Source: UBA5066 sp046331465 (GTDB lineage Bacteria; Acidobacteriota; Thermoanaerobaculia; UBA5066). From it: 64,000 nucleotides of DNA. The notes under the pieces are model-generated. The model searched no databases. It had not been told where the DNA came from and saw nothing but the letters and a program-made list of their open reading frames with translations. The DNA is taken from assembly GCA_046331465.1 (NCBI GenBank), contig JAXLQV010000001.1, positions 1,798,001 through 1,862,000 on the forward strand, given 5' to 3'. The position numbers were made by a program, and so were the translations under genes. This document shows, piece after piece, positions 50,645 to 58,293 of the stretch (position 1 is its first letter; each line of letters begins with the position of its first letter).

Positions 50645-52180
50645 TCAGGACCGGAAACGGTCCGCGTCGATCCGGTGACGCTTCAGCCGGTAGGAGAGGA
50701 TCCGCTCCGTCGTCTGCAGGAGCCGCGCCGCGCGGGCGCGGTTCCCCCGCGCGATCTTCACCGCGTCGAGGAGGAGGTCCTTCTCGAACGCGCCGAGCGC
50801 CGCCTCGAGCGAGCTCTCGGGGAGCGTGCCGGAGACCTCCGCCGTCTGGAGCGTCGGCGGAAGGTGGTGCGCGTGGATGACGCCTCCGTCGCAGACGAGG
50901 ATCGCGCGCTCGATGCAGTTCGCCAGCTCCCGGACGTTCCCGGGCCAGTGGTAGCTCATCAGGACGTCGATCGCCGTCGTCGCGATCCGCCGCACGTCGC
51001 GGCGGTGCTCGCGGGCGAGCTTCTCGACGAAGAAGTCGGCGAGGAGCGGGATGTCCGTCCGGCGCTCGCGAAGCGGGGGAACGAAGATCGAGAAGACGTC
51101 GAGGCGGTAGAAGAGGTCCTCGCGGAACGTCCCCGCGCGCATGGCGGCCTCGAGGTCCTTGTTCGTCGCCGCGATGAGCCGGACGTCGACGCGGACCGGC
51201 TCGGTCCCGCCGACCCGCTCGAACTCCCGCTCCTGGAGGACGCGGAGGAGCTTGACCTGGACGGCGGGCGTCAGCTCGCCGACCTCGTCGAGGAAGAGCG
51301 TCCCGCCGTTCGCGAGCTCGAAGCGCCCGGGGCGCCGGGCGCGCGCGTCGGTGAACGCGCCCGCCTCGTGGCCGAAGAGCTCGGACTCGACGAGGCTCTC
51401 GGGGAGGGCGGCGCAGCTCACCCGCACGAACGGGCGGGAGGCGCGCGGGGAGCCGTAGTGGATGGCGTGGGCGACGAGCTCCTTGCCCGTCCCGGACTCG
51501 CCCCTGAGGAGGACGGTCGCGCTCGAGGGGGCCGCCTGGGCGACGAGCTCGTAGACGCGGCGCATCGGCGCGCTGTTGCCGACGAGGTTCCTGAGGTCGT
51601 AGCGCTCCCGGAGCTCCTCCTTGAGGGCCCGGTTCTCGTCGAGGAGCTTGCGGCGCTCGGCCTCCACGCGGCCGTGCGCGCGGAGCGCCTGCCCGAGCAT
51701 CGTGGCCGCGATCTCGAGGACGGCCGCGACCTCCTCCGGGTCCCGTCCCTCGCGGGGGAACGCCACGCCGACGGTCCCGGCCGGCCTCTTCCCGCCAGGG
51801 ATCGCCACGCAGGCGTAGGCGAGCTCGCGGCGGCGCTTCCGGGCCGCGGCGAGGAGCCCGCTCCGGTCGAGGAAGAGCGGCTCCTTTCCCGCGTCGGGGA
51901 GGACGACGGGGCGGCCGCTGTCGAAGACCCGGCCGTTGATCCCCTCGCCGCTCCGGAAGCGGACGCGGCGCGCGGCGTCGCGCGCGAGCCCGGAGGCGGC
52001 CTCGACGACGAGCTCGCCGGAAGAGGGGTCGAAGAGGGCGACGGTCGCGGCGAGCGTGCCGAGCTCGTCCTCGAGGAGCTCGACGACCCGCGCGATGGCC
52101 GAGGCGCGGTCGAGCGTCCGCGAGAGGGCCCGGGCGATCTCGCGGAGCGCGTTGAGGCTGTCGACGGGGGGGGCGGCCAT
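50645..52180 (-). CDS. NifA-like sigma-54 activator (GAF, AAA+, Fis HTH)
   Basis: 511 residues from the ATG at 52180, chosen because TATCGT lies six bases upstream; a TTG six codons earlier would sit upstream of that promoter. GAF domain (about 20-165), linker, AAA+ with GESGTGKE (about 225), GAFTDA (about 272) instead of GAFTGA, GGTLFLDEVGEL, sensor VPPLRERRTDIPLL, and Fis HTH at the end (KIARGNRARAARLLQTTERIL in parts). The neighbouring amtB-glnK sigma-54 promoter and inverted repeats make it their probable activator. Confidence 0.92.
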   Translation of the reverse strand: MAAPPVDSLNALREIARALSRTLDRASAIARVVELLEDELGTLAATVALFDPSSGELVVEAASGLARDAARRVRFRSGEGINGRVFDSGRPVVLPDAGKEPLFLDRSGLLAAARKRRRELAYACVAIPGGKRPAGTVGVAFPREGRDPEEVAAVLEIAATMLGQALRAHGRVEAERRKLLDENRALKEELRERYDLRNLVGNSAPMRRVYELVAQAAPSSATVLLRGESGTGKELVAHAIHYGSPRASRPFVRVSCAALPESLVESELFGHEAGAFTDARARRPGRFELANGGTLFLDEVGELTPAVQVKLLRVLQEREFERVGGTEPVRVDVRLIAATNKDLEAAMRAGTFREDLFYRLDVFSIFVPPLRERRTDIPLLADFFVEKLAREHRRDVRRIATTAIDVLMSYHWPGNVRELANCIERAILVCDGGVIHAHHLPPTLQTAEVSGTLPESSLEAALGAFEKDLLLDAVKIARGNRARAARLLQTTERILSYRLKRHRIDADRFRS

Positions 52181-52186
52181 GGTCCT

Positions 52187-52192
52187 ACGATA
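52187..52192 (-). promoter_or_regulatory. -10 element of the NifA-like gene, leaderless
   Basis: Minus-strand TATCGT, six bases (AGGACC), then the ATG at 52180. Confidence 0.55.
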
Positions 52193-52209
52193 TGACAACG
52201 ATGTCGGAG
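52190..52209. promoter_or_regulatory. Inverted repeat 3 overlapping the NifA-like gene's own promoter
   Basis: ATATGAC-N6-GTCGGAG matches the two amtB enhancer repeats in 11 of 14 arm positions and covers the -10 element, as expected for autorepression. Confidence 0.45.
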
Positions 52210-52241
52210 ATCTCGGAAAATCCTACAAAGGTGTCGCTTCC

Positions 52242-53756
52242 TCAGCGAGCGGTCCGGGTCAGGTCGACGGCGCGCATCCGGCGGTTCCTCCGCGGGGTCC
52301 AGTCGAGGTCGGGCCGGACGGCGTAGAGGTTCGACCGGAGGAGGAGGGGGACGGCGGGGACGTCGAGCGCGAGGAGCCGGAACGCGGCCCAGAGCGCCTC
52401 CCGGCGCGTCGCCGGCTCGAGGGACTGCCCCGCGCGGGAGATGAGGGCGTCGACCTCGGGTCGGGAATAGGCGAAGCGGTTCGCGGCGCCGAGCCCGTTC
52501 CCCGGGGTGTGGAAGAGGGCCTCGAGGAGGTCCGAGCCGTCGCCCGTGCCGGCGGCCCAGGACATGAGGAAAAGGAGGGGCGGGTCGGCCGAGGAGAAGC
52601 GCGCGTAGAGCTCGGGCTGGGGCAGGGACTCGGGGACGAGCGTGATCCCGACCGCGGCGAGCTGCCGGCAGAGGGCCTGCCCGACGTCGGCGTGGGTGTC
52701 CGCGAAGGCCAGCCGGAGCTCCCGGTGGAGGGGGAACCGGGCCTCCGAGAGGAGGCGCGCGGCCTCGGCGGGGTCGGACCGCTCCGTCGACGGCTGTGGG
52801 ATGTGGCCGAAAACGCCGGCCGGGACGAGCTGGTCCATCGGGATCGAGTACTGGCTTTCGTCCTCGGGAACGAGCGCCTTCCGGTCGATCGCGAGGGCGA
52901 TCGCCCTCCTCACGCGCAGGTCGGCGAACGGGCTCGGGGGCTGGGTCCGGAAGCCGAGGAGGGTCACGCCGAGGCCCCGCGTCGAGACGAGCCGCATCGT
53001 CGTCTGCCGCGACGCCCACGCGGCGTGGTCGTAGGGGAAGCGGGAGACGGCGTCGGCGGCCCCCGTCGACACGGCCTCGGCGCGGCTCCTGGCGTCGGGG
53101 AGGGAGACGAAGCGGACCCTCTCCCACGACGGGGCCGTCCCCCAGTACCGCGCGAACCGCTCGCCTTCGATCGTCTGCCCGGGCGAGCCGCTCACGAAGC
53201 GGAAGGGGCCCGTTCCGACCGGCTTCGTCACCGGGGAGAGCGGCGTGTCGCGGGGGACGATCCCGATGAAGGCGAGCCGGTTCAGGAGGACGGGGGAAGG
53301 ACGCGACGTCTCGATCTCCACGGTCTCGGAGTCCGGCGCGCGAACGTCCGAGACCCCCTCGAGGTAGTAGGCGACGCGCGATCCGGGGAGAGCGCGGGCA
53401 CGGCGGATCGACGCCGCGACGTCCTCGGCCTCGAAGGGACGCCCGTCGTGGAAGACGACGCCCCGGCGGAGGCGGATCCGCCAGAGGGTCTCGGACGGGT
53501 TCTGCCACGTGAGCGCGAGCTCCGGGACGAGCTCCATGTCGGGGCCGAAGGCGACGAGCTTGTCGTAGAAGTGCTCGAGCGTCGAGTAGGTCGACTCCTC
53601 GTCGTGGAGGTGCGGGTCGAGGGTGAGGGCGGAGGTCGGCTGGCCCAGGACGAGGGTGGAGCGCGGGGTGGTTCCGGGCATCCGGCACGCCCCGAGGAGG
53701 AGGGCCAGCACCAGGCTCCCCACCCGCGGGCCGCGGCTCCGCTGATCCGTCTCCAA
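52242..53756 (-). CDS. Family-5 extracellular solute-binding lipoprotein, orphan (third copy)
   Basis: 504 residues; TTG start at 53756 with AGGAGG five bases upstream. Lipobox LALLLGAC (Cys about 24). SBP_bac_5 landmarks: PTSALTLDPHLHDEESTY, GVVFHDGRPFEAEDVAASI, PVGTGPFRFVSGSPGQ, ADLRVRRAIALAIDRKAL. No importer genes are near. It lies 61 bp upstream of the NifA-like activator on the same strand, though that gene has its own promoter. Its C-terminus (VPAVPLLLRSNLYAVRPDLDW in parts) matches the other two orphan paralogues. Confidence 0.92.
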   Translation of the reverse strand: METDQRSRGPRVGSLVLALLLGACRMPGTTPRSTLVLGQPTSALTLDPHLHDEESTYSTLEHFYDKLVAFGPDMELVPELALTWQNPSETLWRIRLRRGVVFHDGRPFEAEDVAASIRRARALPGSRVAYYLEGVSDVRAPDSETVEIETSRPSPVLLNRLAFIGIVPRDTPLSPVTKPVGTGPFRFVSGSPGQTIEGERFARYWGTAPSWERVRFVSLPDARSRAEAVSTGAADAVSRFPYDHAAWASRQTTMRLVSTRGLGVTLLGFRTQPPSPFADLRVRRAIALAIDRKALVPEDESQYSIPMDQLVPAGVFGHIPQPSTERSDPAEAARLLSEARFPLHRELRLAFADTHADVGQALCRQLAAVGITLVPESLPQPELYARFSSADPPLLFLMSWAAGTGDGSDLLEALFHTPGNGLGAANRFAYSRPEVDALISRAGQSLEPATRREALWAAFRLLALDVPAVPLLLRSNLYAVRPDLDWTPRRNRRMRAVDLTRTAR

Positions 53757-53774
53757 ACCTGCCTCCTCTGCACG

Positions 53775-53780
53775 ATTCTA
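53775..53780 (-). promoter_or_regulatory. -10 element of the third solute-binding protein gene
   Basis: Minus-strand TAGAAT; transcription start near 53768 leaves a short leader with AGGAGG before the TTG at 53756. Confidence 0.5.
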
Positions 53781-53798
53781 CGACCGCGCCCGAGCGGT

Positions 53799-53804
53799 TA
53801 ACCT
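53799..53804 (+). promoter_or_regulatory. -10 element of the AlaX-like gene, leaderless
   Basis: TAACCT, six bases (CGCGGC), then the ATG at 53811. Confidence 0.5.
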
Positions 53805-53810
53805 CGCGGC

Positions 53811-54998
53811 ATGAGCTTCCCGCGAGCCTACGAGAGAGATCCGTACCTCACCGAGCTCCCGACGCGCGTCGTCCGGGCGGGGCGCGACGGCGAACGCCCC
53901 TGGGCCGTGCTCGAGGACACCGTCCTCTACCCGGAGGGGGGCGGACAGCCGGCGGATCGCGGGCGGATCGGCGAGACCGCCGTCCTCGACGTGCAGGCGG
54001 TCGACGGCGAGGTCCGCCACACGCTCGCCGCCCCGGTGCCCGAAGGGCCGGTCCTCGTCCGCCTCGACTGGGAGCGGCGCTTCGACCACATGCAGCAGCA
54101 CACGGGTCAGCACCTCCTGACGGCGGTCGCCGCGGACCGCTTCGGCTGGGAGACGCGGGCCTTCCACCTCGGGCCGGAGACGTGCGACGTCGAGCTCGGC
54201 GTGACGACGATCGCGGCGGCCGATGCGGAGCGGCTCGAGGAGGCCGTCGCGGCGGAGATCCGCGCGGCGCGCCCGGTCACCGCGCGGCGCGTCGCCCCGG
54301 AGGCGGTGGAGACGCTCGGCGTCCGGACGAGGGGTCTCCCGGAGGGGCACGCGGGAGACGTGCGGCTCGTCGAGATCGCCGGCGTCGACCTCAACACCTG
54401 CGGCGGGACCCACCTCTCCTCGACCGCCGGGATCGAGGCGATCAAGCTCCTCGGCACCGAGAAGCTCCGTGGCGGGACGCGCCTCTTCTTCGTCGCCGGG
54501 GGGCGCGTCCGGCGACGCCTCGGCGGGCACGAGGAGCGGAACGGGAAGCTCCGCGCGCTCCTCGGGGCCCCGGACGCCTCCCTCGCGGAGGCCGTCGAGG
54601 CGAAGCTCGGCCAGCTCGTCGAGGCGCAGAGGGCTCTCCGGGCCGCGGAGGAGGAGCTCGCGGAGTCGGTCGCAGACCGGCTCGCCGCGCAGGGGCTCGC
54701 CGTCGCCGAGGCGCACCTCGAAGGGCGCGACCTCGCGTTCCTCGGCCGCGTCGGGAAGCGCTTCTCCTCGCTCCCGGTGCCCGGCCTCGTCCTCCTGACG
54801 GCGTCGAAGGACGGAGCCGGGGCGTTCCTCCTCGCCGCGGGCGGGGCCTCGACGGCCGACGTCCGCGCGCTCGGCGGCGCGGTCGCCGAGGCGCTCGGCG
54901 GGAAGGGCGGTGGCTCGGGGAAGCTCTTCCAGGGGAAGGCGGGCCTCGAGCGCCGAGGCGAGGCCCTCGCCCTACTGCGGGGCCGGGCCGGCGGCTGA
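53811..54998 (+). CDS. AlaX-type alanyl-tRNA editing protein with DHHA1-like C-terminus
   Basis: 395 residues. N-terminal beta domain (VLYPEGGGQPADRG), editing domain with zinc site HMQQHTGQH (about 93-101) and CGGTH (about 197), a coiled coil (about 250-285), then a DHHA1-type C-terminal domain (GLVLLTASKDGAG, GGKGGGSGKLFQGK). This is the AlaRS C-terminal half without the synthetase core. It should remove Ser or Gly from mischarged tRNA-Ala. Leaderless ATG. The 3' end overlaps the convergent permease gene by 27 bp. Confidence 0.93.
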   Translation: MSFPRAYERDPYLTELPTRVVRAGRDGERPWAVLEDTVLYPEGGGQPADRGRIGETAVLDVQAVDGEVRHTLAAPVPEGPVLVRLDWERRFDHMQQHTGQHLLTAVAADRFGWETRAFHLGPETCDVELGVTTIAAADAERLEEAVAAEIRAARPVTARRVAPEAVETLGVRTRGLPEGHAGDVRLVEIAGVDLNTCGGTHLSSTAGIEAIKLLGTEKLRGGTRLFFVAGGRVRRRLGGHEERNGKLRALLGAPDASLAEAVEAKLGQLVEAQRALRAAEEELAESVADRLAAQGLAVAEAHLEGRDLAFLGRVGKRFSSLPVPGLVLLTASKDGAGAFLLAAGGASTADVRALGGAVAEALGGKGGGSGKLFQGKAGLERRGEALALLRGRAGG

Positions 54999-56141
54999 AG
55001 GCGCGGCGCGGCCCTGGCGCCGCGCCTGGGCGAGGGCCGCGAGGACGAAGAACGCGACGGCGAGCCCCCAGAGGACGGCGAGCTCGTGCCGGACGTGCGC
55101 GAGAGAGGCGCCCGCCTGGTTCACGCGGAGGAGCGCGGGGATCGCGCTCGTCGAGGGGATCGCCTGCGAGACGAGCCGGAGCCACGACGGGAGCGCCTCG
55201 GGCGGCCAGGCGTAGCTCGCGAGGAAGACCGCCGGCAGCGAGGTGAAGAGGAGCGCCTGGATCGCCTCCTCGCGCCGCCGGAAGAGGACCGCGAGGGCGA
55301 GGCCGAGGAAGCTCGTGGAGAGGAGGAACGGGAGGACGAGCGCGGCCGCCGCGAGCCCTCCGCCGAGGACCGGGAACCCGAAGACCCGCGCGACGACGGC
55401 GAAGTAGAAGACGGCGTGGACGGCGTAGAGCAGGAGGAACGCCAGGCTCCGCCCCGCGACGGAGGCCGCCGCGCGCGACAGGAGAGGGCCGTCGCCGAGG
55501 GCGTCGAGGTCCGCGGCCCCGCGCAGCCCGATCCCGATGAGGAGCGTCTGCTGGAGGATCAGGATCAGGACGCCCGGTACGACGTAGCTCGCGTACCCCT
55601 CGACCGGGTTGAAGAGAGGGCGCGCGACGAGCGGGAGCGGGTCGCGGAAGGCCCGGGCCTTCTCCTCGCTCATCCCCTGCGCCTCGAGGCGCTTCACCTC
55701 GACGCCGGCCGAGAGCGTCCCCGTCGCTTCGGCGAGGCCGGTCAGGACCTGCCGGTAGACGAGGAAGTAGGTCGCGTCGGCGAAGACGCCGACGGTGGCG
55801 GGCGCGCCGCGCTTCACGTCGCGCTCGAAGCCCTCCGGGATCGCGAGGACGCCCCCCGCCTCGCCCCGCAGGACGAGGTGCTCGGCCTCGGCGAGGCTCG
55901 CGGCGCGGGCCGAGACGCGGACGAGCTCGTGCGCGTCGGCCATCCGGACGAGGAGCCGCGAGAGGGGTGTCCGGTCGAGGTCGACGACGACGACCGGGAC
56001 CTCCTTCAGGACCTCGCGGCGGTAGGGCGTCGGGTAGAAGAAGGCGTAGAGCGAGATCGCGCCGACGAGGACGAGGAGCGCCCCGGGGTCGCGGAGCGCG
56101 CCGCGCACCTCGTCGCGGAACGCGCGGAAGAGGGTCCTCAC
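54972..56141 (-). CDS. ABC-2 type permease (second of a pair without ATPase)
   Basis: 389 residues from the GTG overlapping the upstream permease stop (GTGA). One N-terminal helix (ALLVLVGAISLYAFFY), periplasmic domain (about 45-185: VVVVDLDRTPLSRLLVRM, GVLAIPEGFERDVKRG), then five C-terminal helices (YASYVVPGVLILILQQTLLIG onward). The periplasmic domain is close to that of the other permease in the pair. Last gene of a TolC-HlyD-permease-permease operon. Confidence 0.88.
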   Translation of the reverse strand: MRTLFRAFRDEVRGALRDPGALLVLVGAISLYAFFYPTPYRREVLKEVPVVVVDLDRTPLSRLLVRMADAHELVRVSARAASLAEAEHLVLRGEAGGVLAIPEGFERDVKRGAPATVGVFADATYFLVYRQVLTGLAEATGTLSAGVEVKRLEAQGMSEEKARAFRDPLPLVARPLFNPVEGYASYVVPGVLILILQQTLLIGIGLRGAADLDALGDGPLLSRAAASVAGRSLAFLLLYAVHAVFYFAVVARVFGFPVLGGGLAAAALVLPFLLSTSFLGLALAVLFRRREEAIQALLFTSLPAVFLASYAWPPEALPSWLRLVSQAIPSTSAIPALLRVNQAGASLAHVRHELAVLWGLAVAFFVLAALAQARRQGRAAPSAAGPAPQ

Positions 56142-57319
56142 GTCCGCCCCCAGGTCGAGGGGTCGCGCATGAGCCGTCCCATCCGCCAGACGGCGGCGGG
56201 CGGCGCGAGGAGGACGAACGCGGCGAGGGCGGCGAGCGGCCCCGCGGCCGTGGACGGCGGCGCGCCCCGGAGCGCCTGCGAGAGGAGCAGCGAGAGGTAG
56301 TGGGTCAGCGGCAGGAGAGCGCCCCACGCCTTCGCGGCGAGGGGCATCCCGAACGTCGGGAACGTGATCCCGGTGAAGGCGAAGGCGGGCCCGCCGTAGA
56401 ACGCCGCCGCGCTCGAGGCGAGGCGGAGGTTCGCGCTGACCGCGACGATGAGGAGCGCGACCGCCTGGTAGGCGAGGACGAGGAGGAGCGTCGCGAGGGC
56501 GACGAGGGGCGCGCTGCCGCGGAGGGGGACGCCGAGGAGGCGGAACTCCACGGCCGTCGCCGCGAGCCCGAGCGCGGTGAAGTGAAGCGCCTGCGGGAGG
56601 AGCGTCCCGAGGACGGCGCGCGCCGGGCTCCCGCCCGCCTCGAGCCAGGCGCCGGCCGTGCCGTCGCGCAGCTCGACGCCGAGCGCGTGGACGGCGCCGA
56701 CGAGGACGAAGACGGAGAGGAGCGTGGGGACGAGGGCCGGGACGAGGAACGCGAGGTAGTCGAGCCCGGGGTTGAAGAGGGCGCCTCGCATGGAGCGGAC
56801 CGGCTCGTAGCGGGCCGCGGCGACGTCGGGCGTCTCGCCGAGGGCGCGCCGCGCCTGGATCTCGACGCCGGCCGAGAGCGTGCCGACGACCGCCTTCACG
56901 TCGCGCTTCAGGATGCTCGCCGGGATCATCCGGAGCGCGTCGTACTGGAGGACGACCTTCGGCGCGGAGCCGCGCTTCACGTCGCGCTCGAGGTGCTCGG
57001 GGATCGTCAGGACGGCGTAGGCGCGGCCGGAGAGGACCTCGCCCCAGGCCTCGGACGGCGTCGCGTACGGCCCCGCCGCGCGCATCGATTTCGTCGCGTC
57101 GACCATCCGGACGAGGCGGCGCGAGAGGAGCGAGCGGTCCGCGTCGACCACGGCGACGGGGAGGTCGGACGGGAGACGGTTCCAGAAGATCGCGGCGACG
57201 AGCGAGAAGCCCGCGATCGGCAGGACGACGAGGAGGACGAGGGCGTAGCGGCTCGACACGAGCCGCTCCGCCTCCCGCCGCGCCGCGCGGAGGACGCCGG
57301 GGGAATCGCCTAGCGCCAC
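56138..57319 (-). CDS. ABC-2 type permease (first of a pair without ATPase)
   Basis: 393 residues; the GTG at 57319 lies ten bases inside the hlyD end. N-terminal helix (ALVLLVVLPIAGFSLVAAIFW), periplasmic domain (VAVVDADRSLLSRRLVRMVDATKSM, AVLTIPEHLERDVKRG), then membrane helices from LAFLVPALVPTLLSVFVLVG to the end (ALAAFVLLAPPAAVWRM). Similar architecture to YhhJ/YbhR subunits. The operon has no nucleotide-binding gene, so it must borrow an ATPase or work otherwise. Confidence 0.88.
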   Translation of the reverse strand: MALGDSPGVLRAARREAERLVSSRYALVLLVVLPIAGFSLVAAIFWNRLPSDLPVAVVDADRSLLSRRLVRMVDATKSMRAAGPYATPSEAWGEVLSGRAYAVLTIPEHLERDVKRGSAPKVVLQYDALRMIPASILKRDVKAVVGTLSAGVEIQARRALGETPDVAAARYEPVRSMRGALFNPGLDYLAFLVPALVPTLLSVFVLVGAVHALGVELRDGTAGAWLEAGGSPARAVLGTLLPQALHFTALGLAATAVEFRLLGVPLRGSAPLVALATLLLVLAYQAVALLIVAVSANLRLASSAAAFYGGPAFAFTGITFPTFGMPLAAKAWGALLPLTHYLSLLLSQALRGAPPSTAAGPLAALAAFVLLAPPAAVWRMGRLMRDPSTWGRT

Positions 57320-58293
57320 GAGACGACGGCGCTCATCCCGGGGCGGAGACCTGCCACGGGCCTCGCCGGCCGCGCCCTCACCTCGAACGTCTTCAGGTCG
57401 AACCCGCCCTGGGCGCTCGTGGCGCGCCAGGTCGCGAAGTCGCCCTGCGGCGCGACGAAGCTGACCGTCAGCGGGACCTCCTCGCTCCCGAGCGCCGGGA
57501 AGCGGGCGGGAATCGTGGCCCCCATCTTCAGCTTCTCGAGGCGGTCCTCGCGGACCTGGAACGTGACCCAGACGTCGGAGAGGTCGACGAGCGTGACGAT
57601 GGGGAACCCGGCCGGGACGATCTCGCCCGGCTCGACGTTGCGCCGGTAGACCTCGCCGGCCGCGGGCGACGACACCTTCGTCTCGTCGAGGAACGCCTTC
57701 ACCTCGTCGACGGCGCCGTTCGCGCGCGAGACCATCGCGGCCGCCGCGTCGCGGTCCTCGCGCCGCGCCCCCGCGACCGCCATGTCGTAGACCGCCTTCG
57801 CGGCGTCGGCGGCGTCGCGCGACGTCTTCCACTGCGCCTCGGCCTCGTCGCGCCGCTGCTTCGGGACGACGCCGTCGCGGGCGAGCCGGTCGAGACGCCC
57901 GAACGTCACTTCGGCGAGGTCGGCCGCGTGCCTCGCGCGGTCCCACTGGCTTTTCGCCGCGCGGATCTCCTCCTCGCGGGCCCCGGCGTCCGCCTTGTCC
58001 CTCTGCGCGACGGCGCCGGCCTTCGCCGCCTCGGCCTGCTCGAGCCGCGCGCGGATCTCGGGGCTCTCGAGGGTGGCGACCGCGTCGCCCTTCCGCACCG
58101 AGTCCCCCTCCTTCACGGAGATCGTCGCGACGCGGCCGGCGACCTTCGCCGCCACGTCGACCTTCGTCGCGTCCGTCTCGCCCTGGAGGGTCTCCGGGGC
58201 GGGCCGCGAGAGGAGGAGGGCCGCGAGGCCGAGGAGGCCGAGGACGGCCACGCCGGCTGCCAGGGCCAGGATTCCCTTCGTGCGTTCCTTCAC
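57310..58293 (-). CDS. HlyD-family periplasmic adaptor
   Basis: 327 residues from the GTG overlapping the tolC stop (GTGA). Membrane anchor (LALAAGVAVLGLLGLAALLL, about 9-28), half-lipoyl (VAAKVAGRVATISVKEGDSVRKG), helical hairpin (about 75-180), second lipoyl half (VSSPAAGEVYRRNVEPGEIV), beta-barrel and end (GLRPGMSAVVSW). Unlike the adaptor at 35.3 kb it has a membrane helix instead of a lipobox. It links the permease pair to TolC. Confidence 0.92.
   Translation of the reverse strand: MKERTKGILALAAGVAVLGLLGLAALLLSRPAPETLQGETDATKVDVAAKVAGRVATISVKEGDSVRKGDAVATLESPEIRARLEQAEAAKAGAVAQRDKADAGAREEEIRAAKSQWDRARHAADLAEVTFGRLDRLARDGVVPKQRRDEAEAQWKTSRDAADAAKAVYDMAVAGARREDRDAAAAMVSRANGAVDEVKAFLDETKVSSPAAGEVYRRNVEPGEIVPAGFPIVTLVDLSDVWVTFQVREDRLEKLKMGATIPARFPALGSEEVPLTVSFVAPQGDFATWRATSAQGGFDLKTFEVRARPARPVAGLRPGMSAVVSWR

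Noticed and set aside
52242..53756. The solute-binding proteins as parts of oligopeptide importers
   Set aside because: No peptide-class permease or ATPase gene occurs next to any of the three; the only ABC genes in the window are ABC-2 exporters.
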